Positions 11,534-25,500 of a stretch of DNA of 64,000 nt are shown in pieces (position 1 is the stretch's first letter; the number at the start of each line of letters is the position of its first letter). Position numbers and translations under genes: made by a program. The DNA is taken from assembly GCF_032854445.1 (NCBI RefSeq), contig NC_088305.1:21552955-21616954 (forward strand), read 5' to 3'. The notes beneath the pieces were generated by a model. That model was not told the origin of the DNA and searched no databases. It was given only the letters and a program-made list of their open reading frames with translations. Source of the stretch: Liolophura sinensis (lineage: Eukaryota; Mollusca; Polyplacophora; Chitonida; Chitonidae).

Positions 11534-12335
11534 TAAAGATTGAACTAGCTTTTGTTACATGTCTGTACAACGGATCACCGCATACATACATGAGTTTATT
11601 ATAACTACGTTTTAAAAACTATGTTTTAACTTTCAGTAGACTTTTGCTGAAGTCTGTTATAACCACTAACTATTATATGACTGAAGTCTGTTGTAATTAA
11701 GAGCTACTTGGAACAAATTAGGGTTCTTTAATTATTCGCACATCTACAGAACGACCATTTGTATTTGTGTATCATTTATTGTAACAGATTTTGTTATGCC
11801 TTTCGTGGGCCTATAGTTCGAACATTTTAAGTCAGCTTCAAGTTATGCAAGTGCCAGAAGAACTAAACTAGAATAGACAGTAATAAAAGCTGTCCTCTCG
11901 TCTGCGATCTGATCTTATCTGAGAGTGACAAGGGACACTATACCACCCATATTTCCTTTGAAGACTTTGACACTTTACATTACGAGATATCACTCGTATT
12001 TTTTTTATTTGGAGCTAATTTCTTCCTTATCGATCAGTCCCTTCGCCGTTATGTGTAAACGAACCGGCAGGCCTAATCTTGTTCTGAAGAGCTAGACTAA
12101 CATCTGGTGTGCGAACAGATATACCACCGCCAGCTAACATCAGGGAGAAATGAACACTTCAGATAGCATTTAATTAGACCAGTTTTGCACGTTACCGATA
12201 TTGCATGACGGTACTCGTGCATAAATAATATTTCCTAGACCTATAAGATCCTCACCAGCGTCATATTTGTGAAGAATTTTTGAGTACGACGTTAAATGCG
12301 CCATTCAAATACAATAAAAAAACATGCAACCAATA
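11534..12335. other. Intergenic DNA, no feature recognised
   Basis: No exon-like signal, tRNA or tandem repeat was supported between the family 2 SINE and the AT-rich array. Confidence 0.4.
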
Positions 12336-12580
12336 CATTATAGAAACTATGTTATACAAACAGTATCTTATACAAAATATATACATTATACAAACTACAC
12401 GTTATCATACTATACGTTATATAAACTGTACGATATATGCACTAAAAGTTATACAAGGAATATGTTCTACAAACTATGTAGGTTACAGAAATAGAACGCT
12501 ATATACAAACAATACGTTGTATAAACTGTACGTTATATAAACTAGGCGTTGCATAAATATACGTTGCATAAACAATACAG
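12336..12580. repeat. AT-rich degenerate tandem array
   Basis: Irregular repeats of a 15-20 bp motif such as ACGTTATATAAACTGT and TATACAAAC. Unit length and sequence vary too much to give a precise copy number. Confidence 0.6.
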
Positions 12581-12589
12581 AGCGCTTCG

Positions 12590-12895
12590 GTTGCCTAATT
12601 GTTAAAGCCACCGACGGATAGGACAAAAATTGGGCAGATCACACCAAAGACTTTATATATGGTACTTGCAGCTGCCTCGCTTGACGCTCAGTATAGAGAG
12701 CTTGGAGCAAGGAAACCTAACTGCTTGGCCTGAAGTCAATAAAATGTGACTGGGAGGGGTGTAATGTCTGGTGTCTTTGACATGGCGGCATGAACTCGCC
12801 CTGCCACAAGAGGACAGAGTACCAGTATATGTACACACATCTAATGACTCGTCATATGTCTGAAATATTGTTAAGCACAACGTTAAAGGGCAGGT
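12590..12895 (+). repeat. SINE family 2 (variant), plus strand
   Basis: Head reads GCGCTTCGGTTGCCTAATTG (A-box-like), then ACACCAAAGACTTTATATAT, TGACGCTCAGTA, CCTGCCACAAGAGG and TCATATGTCTGAAATATTG, ending at AGCACAACGTTAAA. It is the same subtype as the oppositely oriented copy at 13.0 kb. Confidence 0.75.
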
Positions 12896-12997
12896 ATACG
12901 ACGTAAAAGAACAAGCGTTTCCTGAGACGATTCAGACGTATAAATATATTTAATTATAACTCCATGATAAAACTAACCCTGTTTTAAGTATGTATAT

Positions 12998-13336
12998 ATG
13001 TTTGGAATTTTGCGTCGTACTTAACAATTTTTCAGTCACATTACGATCATGAGTCATTAGGCGTGTGTACGTATATTGTCTTCTTGTGGCAGGGCCGTGA
13101 ATGTGGTGACGCCACTAAAGTATCATGCCAAAGACACCAGACATGACGCCCCACCTTCTCACATTATACTGACACCAGTAAGTCCTGTTTCCTTGCTCTA
13201 ACCTTCCGGTGCTGAGTGCCAAGCGAGACAGAAAAAAATATCAGTTTTAAAGTCTGTGGTAAGACCCAACTCGTTTGGTCTCAGGTCTCCCGACTTCGAG
13301 GCGGACGCTCTAACCATTAGGCCACCGAAGCGGTTA
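12998..13336 (-). repeat. SINE family 2 (variant), minus strand
   Basis: From TTTTGCGTCGTACTTAACAA to a well-preserved tRNA-like head at 13290-13336 (minus strand CTTCGGTGGCCTAATGGTTA, then GAGCGTCCGCCTCGAAG). Forms an inverted pair with the copy 100 bp to its left. Confidence 0.8.
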
Positions 13337-13481
13337 GCCTTATTTTACAAGATGCATGTACATTGTTACTTCAGAAATGGGAGTGAAAAGTTTGGAAAAT
13401 ACTGCGTAAGTCAGTCCACATAAAAAACTTTCCAAGTACACAGTCCTTTCTTTAAAAGTTCCATTTGTCTTCTCTTTATAG

Positions 13482-13592
13482 TTCGACAAGTGTCCTGATG
13501 AAAAGAAGTGAGTGAAGAAAGATGTCGGAAAGCTGTTCACTGCCTGCTCTGTGATTTCACTATATACGGGAGTTTACGTGACGAGTCTTAAG
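13482..13592 (+). promoter_or_regulatory. 5' UTR part of the first recognised exon of the CNB-domain gene
   Basis: An acceptor (TTCTCTTTATAG) ends at 13481, so an untranslated exon should lie upstream. The leader contains two upstream ATGs (in CCTGATGAAAAG and AAAGATGTCGG), each with a very short reading frame closed before or out of frame with the main start. Confidence 0.4.
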
Positions 13593-16500
13593 ATGTCGCA
13601 GAATGTAGACAGAGTGATTGAGGTGATCTCCAAGGATACCGGAAGTCGTCAGGATTACGAGATCGAGGCTATAGCGCCCTGGCTTCGGAAGAGAAGTCAG
13701 CTGTTGCAAGGTGTAGAAAAAGGTTGGTTAACAATTAGCGCGTTGGTGGGGTAATGTATACTTCTAACCACAAAAAAATAAATAAATACACATGTCTATA
13801 TACTAGTCATCAGCTTGTTTCCAGTGTTGTTTAGTTGTTGTTTTTTTTGTTGGGGGTTTTTTGGAGGTTTTTTTGGCTTTGTGGGGGAAGGATAAGTCGA
13901 AAGCTATATTGGTGGGTGGAATTTTTAATGGCAAGACACATATATGGGAGAATAAATTAGTGGACAGATAAACTAATTGAAAAATAAGGAGCTGATGAAC
14001 ATATTGACGAGGAGGTTGACCTGATTCCTTTGTTTTTAATATTATTTTATGTTAAACGTAAGGAAACACATCTAGCATTTTGAGTAATTTTAACCGTTGG
14101 GCGTCTAATAAATCGCAACTAACATCACTGCGAATTCTTTTTACCTAATTCTGATTATGCCATGTTGCTAGGGAACGCGTAATTTGTTACTGTTTAAGCA
14201 CTTATATGAACAGTTGGAATAAAACCCTCACTGAGGTAAACTGGCAAGAGGCCGGCTACCACACTGTGGTTGCTGGTTGCCGGTTTTACTCCCAATACTG
14301 TCCGAGTTTAATTATATTAGCTGATAAAATAATACATTGATAGTTGGAAGCTGAGAAAGGCTGCATTGTTTTCGTTTCTTTGTTGGTCTTCGATTGGATG
14401 TCAGATTTCCTATCTGAGAGTATTGCCTCTTTCCTGCTGGACTGTATCGCGAGCAAACATGGTCGGATGGAATACCACTCTGTTATTCAAATCTGATCAT
14501 TATGTTTTTTCATGTGTCACGAAGTTCAACATCAGAGATAAAGATAACTACACAATGTAGAGCGGACTCCATGGTCTGCTAACTTTAAACAATCCATATG
14601 TAGTAAAGGATGTGAAAGATATATACCTAATATAATTGAGGACGTACGATATACCTGCCTTCGCTGGATTTAATGGGTACCACAGAGTGTCCAGAGGGTA
14701 CAACTTATATGTACCCATATTTGTACAATACCAAAACGGTTTCCTGTTTGGCAGACTTTACAGCAAGAGGAACAGTTATAATTTTGACAATGTAAATTAT
14801 CCTTACGTATGAGTCCTACATATCTCGCTTTGTAGCATTTGGTACAACCTTTGTGTTATGTGACGATTTCAATCAACGCCACAAATCACTACTGCAAAAA
14901 TTAGTGTGTCAGGGTTATTCCATCAAACGACTTCACTCTGAGGTTTTATAATGAGTATACTTCTCTTGTAAGTAAATATGTACAGAGCGTGCAGAATCTC
15001 TGACACTCTGCTTCATGATCGTGTCTAATGCCGCACAACCAGGCGCGAGGGCTGTATATCCATTGTGCTGAATTAGATTGCCATGTTGGATATGCGGACA
15101 GTTGCAATCAAAGCGACACTGAGACACATATTTTATTGTCGACAACGTATATTCTGTCACGGTACACCATTTACAATACTGATTTCACTCTTTCACCTAG
15201 AACATTCCTGCGTCTTTCCAACATCATGCTACTCGTTGCATCATTTCGTCCTAACTTCGTACTTTGCATAGTTTCTTGGTTCTTTGGTGGTTTATGTTGA
15301 ACGTCGTTTTGGGGATTGGCCTTGCGATCATTGACCTGAAACGTCCATTCTGGTTGATGGATTAACTACGAATGTATGTTTCGACGGATAGTTTGTAGTT
15401 TACACCGGGTACATGTCTGTATATACATTTATACAGCTGCAAGCTACATTAGATGGCTTAGCATTATCATAGACGGTTAGCTGCGGAAGGTCGTGGGTTT
15501 CCCCCGGGCTCTGCCCGGTTTCCACCCACCATAATGCTGGCCGCCGTCGTATAAGTGAAATATTCTTGAGTACGGCGTAAAACACCAATCAAATAAATAA
15601 ATAAATCATAGACGGTTAGAAAGGAACAAAGACATCTTGTCTCATTTACTCTATCATTCTACTACTTCTAGCGGTGCTATAATTGTCAAGCCTTGCAATA
15701 TAATCCCTCATACAGATACCCGATAAGGGCATTAGACATAATACCTAGCTGACATTTATAGGCTTAATGAAACCATTTTTAAAACAAGAAAATTTGTCCG
15801 CAAAATTTTCTAATTTACCAATCACGATCTATATCATAGATTTTGTTATACACTCACTATGTAGACGCGTAGATCATACAAGGAAACAAGTCATTGTTCC
15901 GATCTCCCCAAGCATTTATTCACTGGCCTGTGCCTTGTTATAAATAATGGAATTTTATTTCTCCAGCGGTTGATTACCTTCGGCCGCCATCGCTGTATAG
16001 TGGGTATGTCTTTGTATCGTACACTATATTATATTGCAACCAGAAACGGCTAACACTGTCAGACTGCATTCCTCATGGCATTAATATAGGCTGGCTTGAT
16101 TGCCCCGAACAAAGGGCTCCTGCCCCTATATCCAATATCAAACCGTGTATCGTCCGACAGTCTAGCGAGTTGAAGCCATACGGGCAATTAAGTTGTTCAC
16201 GTGATCTCATGTTTCATTTAACTTAGGTGTAATATTACGATATATCTAGTGGTATGTGTATTGTTGGATGACAAAGCCTTATACGGGATATCATTAAGGT
16301 GTCCGGGTCTCACGAGTCTAAATTACTATAGTCACATCGTAATGTGACAAAAGACGTTTGCCTGTGAAGGAGTTTAACGAAAGTTCACGTTGTGCGATTT
16401 TGTCGTAAATCGAATGTAAATATGACACACGCTGAAGCCATGTAGACATCATGCGATTGTCGAGTCGACCCTTGACCAGAGCCGTCGAATTCATCCAGTC

Positions 16501-19500
16501 GAATTTCATACGATTTTTGGCATTGGACAAATGGCATCGTGTGGACGCGTCATATTTCATACGATTTTTGGCATTGGACAAATGGCATCGTGTGAACGTG
16601 GCATATTTCATACGATTTTTGGCATTGGATAAATGGCATCGTGTGGACGCGTCATATTTCATACGATTTTTGGCATTCGACAAATGGCATCGTGTGAACG
16701 TGGCATATTTCATACGATTTTTGGCACTGCACAAATTGCATCGTGTGAACGCGTCATATTTCATACGATTTGTAGCGTTCAACAAATGGCATCGTGCGAA
16801 CGTGGCATATTTCATACGATTTTTGGCATTGGACAAATGGCATTGTGTGAACGTGGCATATTTCATACGATTTTTGGCATTGGACAAATGGCATCGTGTG
16901 AACGCGGCTTATTTCATACGATTTTTGGCATTGAACAAATGGCATCGTGTGAACGTGGCATATTTCATACGATTTTTGGCATTGGACAAATGGCATTGTG
17001 TGAACGTGGCATATTTCATACGATTTTTGGCATTGGACAAATGGCATCGTGTGAACGTGGTATATTTCATATGATTTTTGGCATTCGACAAATGGCATCG
17101 TGTGAACGTGGCAAATGAAATACGTGTGGATTTGACCTGTTTTCATTCTGAAACCAGCATCGTGTGAACGCAGCTTTATGTTCCATTTTAAATCATACTC
17201 TTTTTCTTTCCTTCTGATGCCTTTCATGTAGTTATTTTTGCTTTCAGTCTGTTTTTTTTTTTCGTTGGCCTCCCTAATTCCTTTATCATGTTCCTTCTTC
17301 ACTTTACTGTCCATTTTAAATGATTATAAACTTCATTACCACATTTTTTTGCTTTAAACCTTAATTCTTTCCTTTGTCCCCTCTTTCCAATATCAGGTAC
17401 TGTTTTGTATGGAATGAAGAATAAAGAAATCAAGATGGCAGCACAGTAATTGGTTTTAATACAGTAAATTAATTAATAAAGCAGACAGGTCATCTAAATG
17501 TGATTAATCATTCCATCTATTTAACAGCCGTACTCTACGACATCTTGAGGAACTGTTACCACCAGCGTTCTCAGAAAGATGACGTCATCATCCGCCAGTG
17601 TGAAATCGGTGAAACGTAAGTAGGCCTACACTTGGATTTTATATACTATATCTGAATAGCTAGACTTAACTATCAAGTGAAACTGCAATGTCCCGTTTCA
17701 TAGAATTGAAAAATACATTGATTATGTGTGTGGAGTTTTAAACCAGTTTAGCGAAACTATAAAGTAGTCATTTACAATCCAAGTTTAGTTGACAGGTAAG
17801 AATTGGATTTTAATACTGTTGGAGATGGATAGCTTAGTGGAAAGCTGAAAGAAGATTGAGGGGCTTAGGCATTGTCTATCTCTACATCTGGAGATAGGAT
17901 ACCAGATGTAATCCAGCTGTTAGGGAAAACCTGGGTGTGTTCTTAGAATTCTCAAAACCAAAACCAGCTTGCTTAAATTTGGCTAGATTTATTATTTCAC
18001 CTTTCAAAAAAACCAGATTAAAACACACTTTTTTCAAAAAACAAAAAAACGATTAAAACACACTTTTAGACATATTGTGTATACTAGATAGGTTTAGTAC
18101 ATCATCTATGACTTGTAATGTGTCTGATAATATAAGGCAAACATGAACTGTTTTCCTTTTTTACCATATTCACCATATTTCACTTCTATGCATTTAGAAG
18201 CTGGTGGGTGACCAAATATACATTACAGAATACTTATATATGGACATCAGATTCTTCGATTATCGGTGACTATAATAAATGAGGCAGTTATTATCCATAA
18301 ACAATACCGTGTTTTTTTTGGTTTCTTTTTTTTTTGTTTTTGTTTTTTCTATATTTCTGAGGATAAGATTACGTGTGTAGCTTTTACTGAGGTAATTAAT
18401 ATTGATATATCACACGACTGAGGGAGAAAAATTGGTTGAGACAACCTTGGGTTTCGAACCAGCTATAGCTCAGAGTCAGACATTCTGGCGAAGGCGAAGA
18501 AGGCGAAGAAGAAAACATTCTGGGGACTGGGTGTTTCTGGTTCGCAACCCGATGTGGTATGAACGAATTTTTAGCCATAGGTCGCATAGAATCTCTGTGT
18601 TTACCAAGAATGTGAAACTCCCAAAATCTTCTTCTTTGTATAATAGATAGCTTATAATTTATCCAAAACCAGTTAAATGGATAACAGGCCACCAGGCTTT
18701 ACATTTACATCTGCTTAAAATGATACTGTGTTTTTCAAAAGGTTCTTTTTCTTTTCTTCTTTTTCCCACAGCGAGTAAGTATAGTCAAAAACTGTTGTGT
18801 CTGGTGTTACCCTTTTGCTATATGAATCTGTTCCTAGCTAAACAGCTGACGGTATTCAAATAAAATGGAAACATGCCATCGTTTTTCTTTTTGCACGTTC
18901 TGACTTACTGCACAACTCTTTTATTCTTCGTCTGGTTTTAAACTTGACCTAATTTTTGTGAACTGCAGGCAATATGGTTCTTTCCATCAAGGAAATCGCT
19001 TGTCGTTGTCACGTTTGATTGTGTTGACTGGCATAACTTCACACATTAAACCTTGTTTGCACCATGCATGCTCAGTGCACCTCTTGTTTCTTTCCTCACG
19101 CTATATATCCACGCAAATTTATTCGTAACAATTTTTTTAACACACGCATAGTAACACATGTGTATTCAACAATATCAAATGTTGCATTGGTTCCTGTTAT
19201 ATATATGCCGATTTTCTTGATAAAAAGTACTCACCCAAACTATATGGCTATCTTTTCTTTGAAATTAATCTCTTATTTATTTATTTTTTTGTGAATGATA
19301 ATTTGCTTGCATTGAATACAGTGTTTGGATGAACCAGTTCTTTAGTAATACGTGACATGTAATTGAGTTATCCATTTGGTTGGATAGATTAAAGGAATGG
19401 AGAGTAAATAAATAAATAAATTTCGTTTGTGTCGGGTTGTTTATTTGATGGAATATTCGGTGTCAGGCAGTGTAATTATATACATATCTGTAAGCATCCT

Positions 19501-22500
19501 AATAATCTGAATTAATGAACTGACGACGAAAAGAAACTTTACAAAGAGTTCAAATCAATTTATTTTGTCAAAGCGAAAAACAGGATGACTGAAGTTTAAT
19601 ATATTGAAAAGACCAATGACTTTAGATATTGAAAGTCTTGAGTGAGAACGGACAAAGCAGCTCTCAAATCATTTTACAAGTGAACAAACAGAGCAGTGGT
19701 AGAGAAATAGCCATTCCATCTTGGTTAACACTGGGCAGAGCATACAAAAAGTTGATTATTTTTAAAATCAGTCAATATCAAATCCAATCAATATCGCATG
19801 TGGCCACCCCTTGCTTCAGTGCATGCAAAAACTCTCCGACGCATAGAAAAAGTCAGTCGTCTGATGAGATGACGTGGGATTCTTTGCCATTCATCTTGGA
19901 GAGCGAACGCCACTTCTTGTCGGTGTGCTGCAAGGTGTGGCCATTGTCTTACTCGAAGACCCATGATATCCCAAAGGTGTTCTCTGGGGTACATATCTGG
20001 GGAACGTGCAGGCCACGGCAAGACGTTGACATCGTTGGCGTCCAGAAAGTTATGCACAGCTCGAGCTGTATGGAGTCTGGCGTTGTCATGCGGGTACAGG
20101 ACAACAAGTGGCTGCTGTTGATGGAATGGCAGGACAACAGGACGTAGAATTTCCTCCACTTAATGTTGAGCTGTTAGGTTCCCGTAGATGATGACCAGTG
20201 GTGTCCGTTTCTCTCCACAAATCCCAACCCACATCATCACGCTGCCGCCACCAAACGGTACCACCTCCTGGACGCATGATGCAGCCGTTCGTTCGCCTCT
20301 TCCACGGTAAACTCGCTGTTTGTCATCTGCTCGGAACATTCAGAAGCGGCTTTCATCCGTGAAAACAACACGTTGCCAACGGCGTACAGTTCGAGCCCAT
20401 CGCAACCTCTGGATGGTCGATAGGCCCTAATTCCGTGAGCCATGAATCTCCTGGGCATGGTCTACCGACTGACCCGGTGACCTAATTCATCGATTGACGA
20501 TGACGTCACTGTCAGGAAGCGGTTCCTCAGGTGTAAGGTGCACACGTATCCGTCTTCTCTGGGCGTAGTTACCCTAGGCCTGCCTCTTCTTGGCCTGTTA
20601 GATGTCTGCCCTGTCTGTCTGCAATCAAGTTTGACACAGTTACACGAGAGCAGTCGAAGGTCCTTGCAATGTGGGATGGGTGTCAGAGTACAAGTCCAGC
20701 ACACTGTGTGTAACGTTTTTATACACTTATTACACGTGCAGTTGCGACCATCCATGGGTCACTTGATTTCTCAACTTTCTTCGTTGTCTCAAAACAAATT
20801 CGTGTGGGCGTATATGACGCTTGCTGAACATGGGAATGTGCTTCGTACAATGTTTTCCAAAATAATTTGGTATTAATTTGCTGAAAAGACTGGTTAAATT
20901 TAACTCACGGAGTCATAAAGTTTCTTTTGGCCGTCAGTTTATAAAACGTACTCTCTTAAAACGAAAAATTCAAAATCTCAGAGGTTCCCAAGAACTGATA
21001 CATTTAAAATGTTGTCAAATGTGATTGCTAACATTCTTATTTAATTTACTTATTTGATTGGTATTTTACGTCGTAGTCAAGAATAATTCACCTAAACGCC
21101 AGCTGTCAGCAATTTGGTCGGAGGAAACCGGGAAGCCAGCATGAACTGGACTTGAACTCACTCCGATCGCACTGGTCAGAGGCTTCAATGCTAACTCGGT
21201 CATTTTATTACGCGACGTACTAACTGTTTGGAGGTTCCGACATTATGTCAGATTGTGAGATTTTTATATGACTTTATTGGTTAATTTGACATAAAATAGT
21301 GTTAAGTTCCAAATTTCCTCTGCATTTTGTATACAAAGTATTAAATTTCATGACAAATAATAATATTCTCCTGATATTTATACATGCTTTCCTCTTCCAC
21401 CATACACTGCCAAATCCTTGGATTTAACATGATTAAAGTTGTATCTAACATTTCAGTTTTAAGTAAGAAACTCCTGTCTAAAGTGATATTTATACATGCT
21501 TTCCTCTTCCACCATACACTGCCAAATCCTTGGATTTAACATGATTAAAGTTGTATCTAACATTTCAGTTTTAAGTAAGAAACTCCTGTCTAAAGTGTCA
21601 TAGCCATGATGAGTAGGACAGGAGACTTAAATTGGAAATTTTATTACGTATCATATTAATGTTTATACATGTGGAATTATTTAATATGTTTCATATAAAT
21701 AATTAAAATGAATTTGTTAATTTTATCAGAAAGTATGTTGTCTGAGCGATGCTAGAATGTATTCCGTTATAATAACAATTCTGTCATATTCAAAAAAATA
21801 TTCTGGTAGTCTCACAGAATCTTTATGTTGGATTAATGGAATATGCGTATTATATTTACCAGAATAACCCGAAGCAATAGCAGAACACATTCTAGCATCA
21901 CTCAGACAACAGATTTTCCGTTAAATTCAACAAATTATTTTTTGAGTGTACTATGTTTCATAACAGATATTTATATCTTTCATGTTGATACATATGACTT
22001 TATTCTTATATAAGTTCCGTGCAAATATTTAAAATGTAACCATGCAAACTAAATATAATAGAAAATTTATTTATTTGATTGGTGTTTTACGCCGTACTCA
22101 AGAATATAAATATAATAGAAAAAAATCTAATATTTTTCTCTCGGAAAAGTATTGCCATTCATGCATAAAATCCCAAAATTTGGCCATTTTCAGTTTTTAC
22201 ATCATCCTTCGCGGCACGGTGTCTGTGTACATCGACTCCCAGATGAGCGGAGAGGACAGCATACCCACGGTCGGGGCTCCTGTTAAGGGCGTAGAGATAG
22301 ACAGGCAGTCTAAGAGGCGGAAGGCTCCTGCCAAACCTCAGTCCCCGGTCAAGAACATCAGCGGAGCACACAGGGCCAAGTTTGGAAAATTCATCGTTAA
22401 ATTTGGTCAGTTTTTTTTTTCATAAGTACAGAGAATAAGAATCCTTTAGCATTACAGCACAAGCATAGACAACTGGGAAAATGAATTTCACCAGGGAAAA

Positions 22501-25500
22501 CAACCTATGATATTGAGAAGAAAAGCGCGTTTTGCCTTTTGTCATGACAGTTTCTGTTTCTTCTATGATGTGCTGAGACCTATACGATTTTACATACTGT
22601 GAATAAATTGATTCATTCCGTTACTCCATAAGCTGGAAAGACACACATATGCATCACTGAGTACAATAATCTACACCCAGTATATTAGACGTTCCCATGC
22701 CTTTGATCTTGCAGAGCCGGGAAAGAGTTTTGGTGAGATAGCTCTGCTAACCAAGGGAAGCATCAGAAACGCTTCCATTATCGTTGACGAAGAAACAGAT
22801 TTTTTGGTCGTGCATAGAGATCTCTTCAACCGATGTCTCAAGGTAGACACATCTTTTTCCAACATGAAGTGTTCAACGTATACGTCTTAAAAAGCTAAGT
22901 AAATATGTTTCAGTCGTACATATATGTCATTGAAGACCTCTTCAGCTGAATTCTTCAGGTAAACAGCTATCAAGTTGTAGATCTGAGGCGCCAAGTTGCT
23001 TAAGCAATTCAATCAAAAGAACAAACCTGACGCTCCGCTCGCTGGCTCTGTTGAACCTTTTAATTATGCATGATATTTTATATCTCTGCACGTAATTTGT
23101 ACAACGAAACAAATGAAAATTAAGCGGATTTTCGCATAACATGCTCTCAAACAAAAATCTGATAAATTCTATAGAAATTCTGATGGTGGATGATGCTAGA
23201 ATGTATTCTGTGCGCAAATAATTCTTTTACATATAACACACATGCTTTATTAATTCAACACAAAGAATGCACTAGACTAACAGTATATTACGTTGAATAT
23301 GACACCATAATTTATTATAATAACAGAATACATATCTAGCATCAATCATACAACAGACTTTCAGCAACAGGGTCATTGTTTAAGTTTGAAGGTATCCCTT
23401 TTCATTGTATTCCCAGGAACACGAAGAGCGCGAGTTCGCGGCGATCCGGGATTTCGTGGACACGCATCCATTCTTCGGCCAATGGCAGCGTCGCTTGAAG
23501 CGCTTCTTGGAGATGAGCGTGAGGAAGGAAGTTTACGAGTACAACTCTGTTATCGTCAAACAAGGGGAACCAGTCACAGCCTTGTACTTTATATATCGGT
23601 GTGTATACTGAAGAGTAAATGAAATTATGCATCTAGTGTTAAAAACCACCATTTATGTATATGGGTATCACTTTTCTGGGGATTTGCGCACATTGACATA
23701 ATTAATTGACATAAATAATTAATAATCTCAAGAAAAAGCCATGTGTGTTGACAAGAAACATAATGATAAAAGACTTACAGCATGAGATTATAATCAAAGC
23801 AGCGACGACACTGTGATAGTCTGCAAATGATCAGACGTAATCGTTGAAATACGGCTTCTAACTTTTAGCCTAACTGTTCATTTAAATTTTTAAATAATAA
23901 CAAATTGCACGGCTCCAAGCGTGACCATTTGCCAACTATCACGCTGTCTCTGCTCCTGTGGTTTTACTCCGTATGCCGTAGTCTTTCTATAAAGTATTCT
24001 GTATACACTAATCAAGTAAAGAAAAACACAGAAACTTACCAATAAGTTACAAATATACAGTTCTGCACTCATGGTCCATGTGACCGTATAATGACATTTA
24101 TTGCAGATAACCAAACTAAAAATAAAAAATCAAATAAACTGGAGATTTGAGTGGTGTTTTGTGCCTCACTCGAGAATAATTCACTTATATGACGGCGGCC
24201 AGCATTATGGTGTAGGAACCGAGTATAGCCCGGGGTAAACCCATGACCATCCACAGGTTGCTGACAAAATTTTCACTTTAAGGGGAAAACTTGAACTCAC
24301 ATTGTCCTTTACGTGTAATCTGCAGTTCCCTATTTTATTTCAGGGGACAGGCCAAAGTTTTGATTGATCCGACGAAACATAAGAATCAGTACCGTCGATT
24401 GTGGCCGTTCGAAGCCGTTTCAGATTTGTATGCCCAAGAGTTTGAGTGGTTAAGGTATGTAATATGCCTGTGATAAAAAAAAATTACAGCATAAGGAATA
24501 AAACCAGAAGAGCGACAGCACTTGGACAGCTGGCAAATGGTCACCAGTAACCGGCGAAATACGGTTTCTTGCATCAGTTTACCTCAGTTAAGGTTTTATT
24601 CTCATGCTTATATGGTAAAAAGTTACCATGGGACCATGGCTTAAATCGAATTAGTTTTAAGAAATACAGTGATATCAACTGCAATTTATTTCACGTCAAT
24701 GATCTAGAATGACTTCCAAATGGTTCCCTCAACTTAGCCGGTTTGCAGTCAGGTGTTGGGCACACACCTGGATTTGGTTAAAGCACATGGACATTTTCTT
24801 TGTCTACGGACAATCGAATTGAGATTTGAATGGTTTACTTGTCATAACATTAGGTATGTAAATGCTGAAATACATGTCATTAATCAATGTGTTCTGTCTA
24901 CACGTATGATGTTTACGAAAACGAGCGTATTGTTACTATACCCATAATAATTTGAGTTTATATCTGTTTTTTTTTTCCCCACAAAATAATGAACAGACAT
25001 ATCGGTAGGCATGAGCTAAATAAACTTGGTTTCAGCAGTACTACCATCTGTTATTCTCGGGAATTAAAGGCATTCAAAACGTAAATTCAGATTTAAATTG
25101 CAACCGCTTGCTTGCAGAGTAAACCAATGTGAGACAAGCTATGCAACAGTAAAACGTTGAAATCGTTTCTTTCGTTTTAAACAGAGAAGCGCGGAAGCAG
25201 GCAATTGCTAAGAAATATAGTCAGGATCCAACTGTCCTTCAGACAAAAAACGAGAACTTACTAGTCCGTCGATCAGAGGGATACGCGGCTGCTGAGAAAC
25301 TTATTCATGGGAGAACGATAACTCTGTGCACTGTGAACAATATGGAGGTCATAGGTGACGCAGAGGTCATCTCCAAACTGGACACCTACATGCAAACTGT
25401 CGTCTGCACATCCGGTACCCAAGTCTACATCCTGGACATGAAAAATTATGAAAGATTAGTGCTTAAAAAGAACCCTGCCACTCTTCAGGTGATAAAAGAT

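Noticed and set aside
16318..17314. Long open frames (161-207 aa) on both strands as protein genes
   Set aside because: They are the 51-bp satellite read through. Overlapping frames on both strands, lack of a start or splice context and location in an intron argue against a gene.
18402..18692. 98-aa minus-strand and 82-aa plus-strand frames as exons
   Set aside because: The Ser/Pro- or Arg-rich stretch comes from a short GAAGGCGAA simple repeat. The CNB exons on either side join without it.
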